NCBI RefSeq assembly: GCF_913060805.1
Contig: NZ_CAJXTC010000017.1
Coordinates: 1 to 64,000 of the forward strand
Origin: an uncultured Draconibacterium sp.
GTDB lineage: Bacteria; Bacteroidota; Bacteroidia; Bacteroidales; Prolixibacteraceae
Length of the DNA: 64,000 nt
Reading direction: 5' to 3'
Under the pieces are notes generated by a model. The model had not been told where the DNA came from and did not search any database. It saw nothing but the letters and a program-made list of their open reading frames with translations. A program made the position numbers and the translations under genes. Of the stretch, positions 63,201 to 64,000 are shown one piece after another (within the stretch, counting starts at the first letter, position 1; each line of letters starts with the position of its first letter).

Positions 63201-64000
63201 GAGACGGATAAGCAGCACGTGGCAAACCAATATAGTCGCTGTAGCTTGCGAAGTTACCTGCAGCAAAAATTGGCAGTCCACCACCTTGTACCGGACCTGT
63301 TGAATTTCCGTTTTCGTCGATACCAGCATTATCAATGTAATAGTTGATGGCATCCAGCATTACCTGGCTTGGAGCACCTCCACCCCATGAGTTATTCGAG
63401 ATAGTGGCACCATTATCAGCGGCGTAAATAAAAGCCTCTTCAAAACCACCGGCGTACTCATCCGTTTCTCCGGGAAGTGAACTAAACACCTGGCACGACA
63501 TAATGCGAACACCATCGCCGTTGCCACTTCCGCCAGCTACACCAGCCACACCTTTACCATTGTTGTTTACAGCAGCAATAGTTCCGGCAACGTGCGTGCC
63601 GTGTTCATGTGGCACAATGGTTGGAACACCCATTACAAAGTTCCATCCATAAAAATCATCGATGTAACCATTGTTATCGTCATCAATTCCGTTACCAGGA
63701 ATTTCGTCTTCGTTAGTCCACATATTAGCAGCCAGATCTTCGTGCTGGTAATCTACACCACCATCGATAACTGCAACCACCACATCCGGATTTCCGGCTT
63801 CAAGTTTCCATGCTTTTATCAGGTTAATATCGGCACCCGGAGTACCACCGGTTTGACCTGTATTTTCGTAATGCCACTGTGCATAAAGCAGCGGGTCGTT
63901 GGGTTTTTCATCTAAAGTTCTTTCTGATGTTGCAGAAGCTTCAACCATTTCGCCATCAGAGAAACTGAAATAGTGGTTCTTTGATTCGGCTGATTCAATC
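57289..64000 (-). CDS. Giant S8 (subtilisin-like) serine protease with repeated Ig/ASH-like domains and a T9SS type A C-terminal sorting domain (5' truncated by window edge)
   Basis: Triad motifs VVAVIDGGVDYQHEDLAANMW, EHGTHVAGTIAAV, GGTSMASPHVTGVAALIA; C-terminus INVYPNPATEFIRISGL...VRIFNSQGAVVYSEQL...LNSGTYHIQIITDIDVVSKTFVKL; frame stays open from 63948 to 64000 (IESAESKNHYFSFSDGE). Confidence 0.95.
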   Translation of the reverse strand, partial: IESAESKNHYFSFSDGEMVEASATSERTLDEKPNDPLLYAQWHYENTGQTGGTPGADINLIKAWKLEAGNPDVVVAVIDGGVDYQHEDLAANMWTNEDEIPGNGIDDDNNGYIDDFYGWNFVMGVPTIVPHEHGTHVAGTIAAVNNNGKGVAGVAGGSGNGDGVRIMSCQVFSSLPGETDEYAGGFEEAFIYAADNGATISNNSWGGGAPSQVMLDAINYYIDNAGIDENGNSTGPVQGGGLPIFAAGNFASYSDYIGLPRAAYPSQYDLGISVANTNHYDMKSTSSYFSEVVDISAPGDQIYSTLPGNRYGGPHWGGTSMASPHVTGVAALIASKYAYHITTDEITERLLSTAKDIEALNPSFAGYLGKGRLDAYAALVDDPGTVPAIEDWGFYSIDENTFHIGWMLVKNIQDITITDYEIMVAAGEITDTTFFKSTATVTPFHSAARYSFDQFYIENLEPGTTYTIAVRAKDRFGNVSGLSELFTATTWKAADVELLSNDTLEVNIDVQESTLGYDSYSFQNKGEAYSRYDWLVKGYETLELKSAETLPSTYGFRLAMQELSDGGEISIGMYASPSWNEETPSYSFTDSVNHEDLSTPDVMVGPGTLSYAQETTFESWMYANKFVADHDMTLSHMGAYIATEMYDGSEFGFSIHVGGEDYPAGEPVASTGSYISGYRDGGWYYTTLSRNVSVNAGDIFWVTVTAPRGIYLPIGAKNATESSYLRKDKSFARVAPEQNYMTDIGSVFGKYLMIRAYESVRNSSLVRFTPKNGDIQPDSVQKVDIEVNGNYFDNGTHLVELVMKHDDPKKGALSKFVKVNISGQQPKLETNLSSVDFGTQFFGTTESIELELMNKGKGNLKNINLSGLNSDYVTVYPTSIPELKAGHKTVVTLTTKKQTAAANYQGALSITSDDGQLQIPVLANFIEGPVFEAPASMEWLGENARLSGDIIDTTIVIRNVGTYPANFSISAYSYIQNISPENGVILANDSVIIHLTVDLTDRSASNSSNTTMTVNYDGNQRLSIPFKVEILGDPEITVDTNSLEFGSFVAGSGITAARTFTVTNTGTASAYYTLDKPSAPFSNSDYVSAYSSISAGSSKTFTVDFAPQTVGTFTDQIVFNLLTERSGAVVESYVVSLNGTGDTSPEASYNFAGDFSKDTLAYGDNLGKSANITISNNGSEKDLNWSVSAPGFITIDGKKAEADGFDNGYGYSYNYADYEWIEISETGTSLADYFANSSQRSVTFSFDGFEFPYFGDEYTSLTIARNGWFSFDPAPGSYFGSSSHDLPNSSTGTSYANAVVAPFWVSSGALLGDDSDLLIYETEEYVVLQWNHTGYYYRGYGGDFTFQAVLYPNGDFKFQYKAMETTGENYLPYYRVGFEGPLGIYGLTENEDYRYGHAAYEGKAIMIQPPLSGTLAAGESKNIQLQYTSEGLEVGDYTGKVNVLTNDVNNSTKVIDVALSVTGESNVSINREELVFDDVTYLPANPLTGTETLLLVNNGSKPAKLTSVEITGANPEVFSTDLTVNSEVPAFDTVAFEVVFTAENAAANTADLILTFDDGTELNVTLSGDAVLPPVFAYDLLETLDNDTMKLVVNENEQNNFRIQLANQGTESALNYSITMGILRQGWGTNGISEASETCEVFADSLNYDIPGEPMGLYGNGGEAKVSTATLFTVTQPEGFTLTHIRDYFKRGETTAPYVIRILKGNDLSTAETIYSEEYFTDKTEFGLYTIPLSQSFYFEQGSQFFVVIDFPMEMQSLFGFDFNSPSTEGKYWISYDGSTTWEELPFTYTYKTHALSSHPGQWLTIDPRTGAIEAGATQNVDITVDASLFEARSYQARMSITHNDPTQKNLNVPVLLRINSAPVMELPDTLTLTEGEVKVLEIPVTDPEGDAVVSVEETAAVAFAASNFANGILTVTLSPDYSASGTYTLAYKVADEYGAAKEYTCEVTVENTNRAPEVVTDLSDQTLHINYDYRFNFGELFADPDGDLLTYSITTEVDGVVEIFTMNSEAIIVPLGKHMETMLHIIATDIYGETAETNFMVSTKPGKQTWVPNVWNPNAMVIEAGTLYEEVFGVTITKSAEVVESYIAEGPDFVSARLNGKDIVLEMDPDQYVEGEYYISLATKDADNNTIYHEVKVDVLKSGNTVTDIDDLNDKPEINVYPNPATEFIRISGLNSNSKQTVRIFNSQGAVVYSEQLNALNNDIFEYNVSELNSGTYHIQIITDIDVVSKTFVKL

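Noticed and set aside
1-64000. CRISPR arrays, rRNA and tRNA genes
   Set aside because: No regularly spaced direct repeats with unique spacers, no rRNA-like stretch and no recognisable tRNA cloverleaf noticed by eye; a tRNAscan/Infernal run would be decisive.

Overview
The window looks like a Bacteroidota chromosome (probably Marinilabiliales/Prolixibacteraceae-like, judged from gene families, a T9SS sorting domain and TAnnTTTG-type promoters). It is mostly housekeeping and surface-biology genes, with one mobile-element edge at the left end (HipA C-terminal fragment, tyrosine recombinase, double-HTH excisionase-like protein). Recognisable genes include dnaK, panB, an RluA-family pseudouridine synthase, cdd, an ECF sigma factor with a membrane partner, tyrS, a Wzz/O-antigen-ligase pair, fmt, cvpA-like, an acyl-adenylate GH3 (auxin-type) enzyme, a deoxynucleoside kinase, a PfkB kinase, glycoside hydrolases GH3 and GH53 around an MFS transporter, a TGS-containing nucleoside kinase, uvrA and a lytic transglycosylase. 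On the minus strand there is a TonB/STN receptor-DUF4249-MG2-like gene run, divergent from an M14 carboxypeptidase, followed by ppc, a serine hydrolase, a peroxiredoxin and a very large S8 protease with a T9SS C-terminal domain that runs off the right edge. The most interesting non-coding signals are a pseudoknot-topology repeat at 25.5 kb, a nested palindromic composite at 32.8 kb, dispersed TGTCATTTCGA...TCGAAATGACA palindromes, a 131-bp imperfect inverted repeat upstream of tyrS, a sigma-54-like promoter with TGTCA repeats upstream of dnaK, and short iterations upstream of the excisionase-like gene. No CRISPR array, rRNA or tRNA was recognised. I did not find a clear complete novel defence or biosynthetic system; the strongest candidates are listed as findings. 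All calls are by reading only, with no database search.
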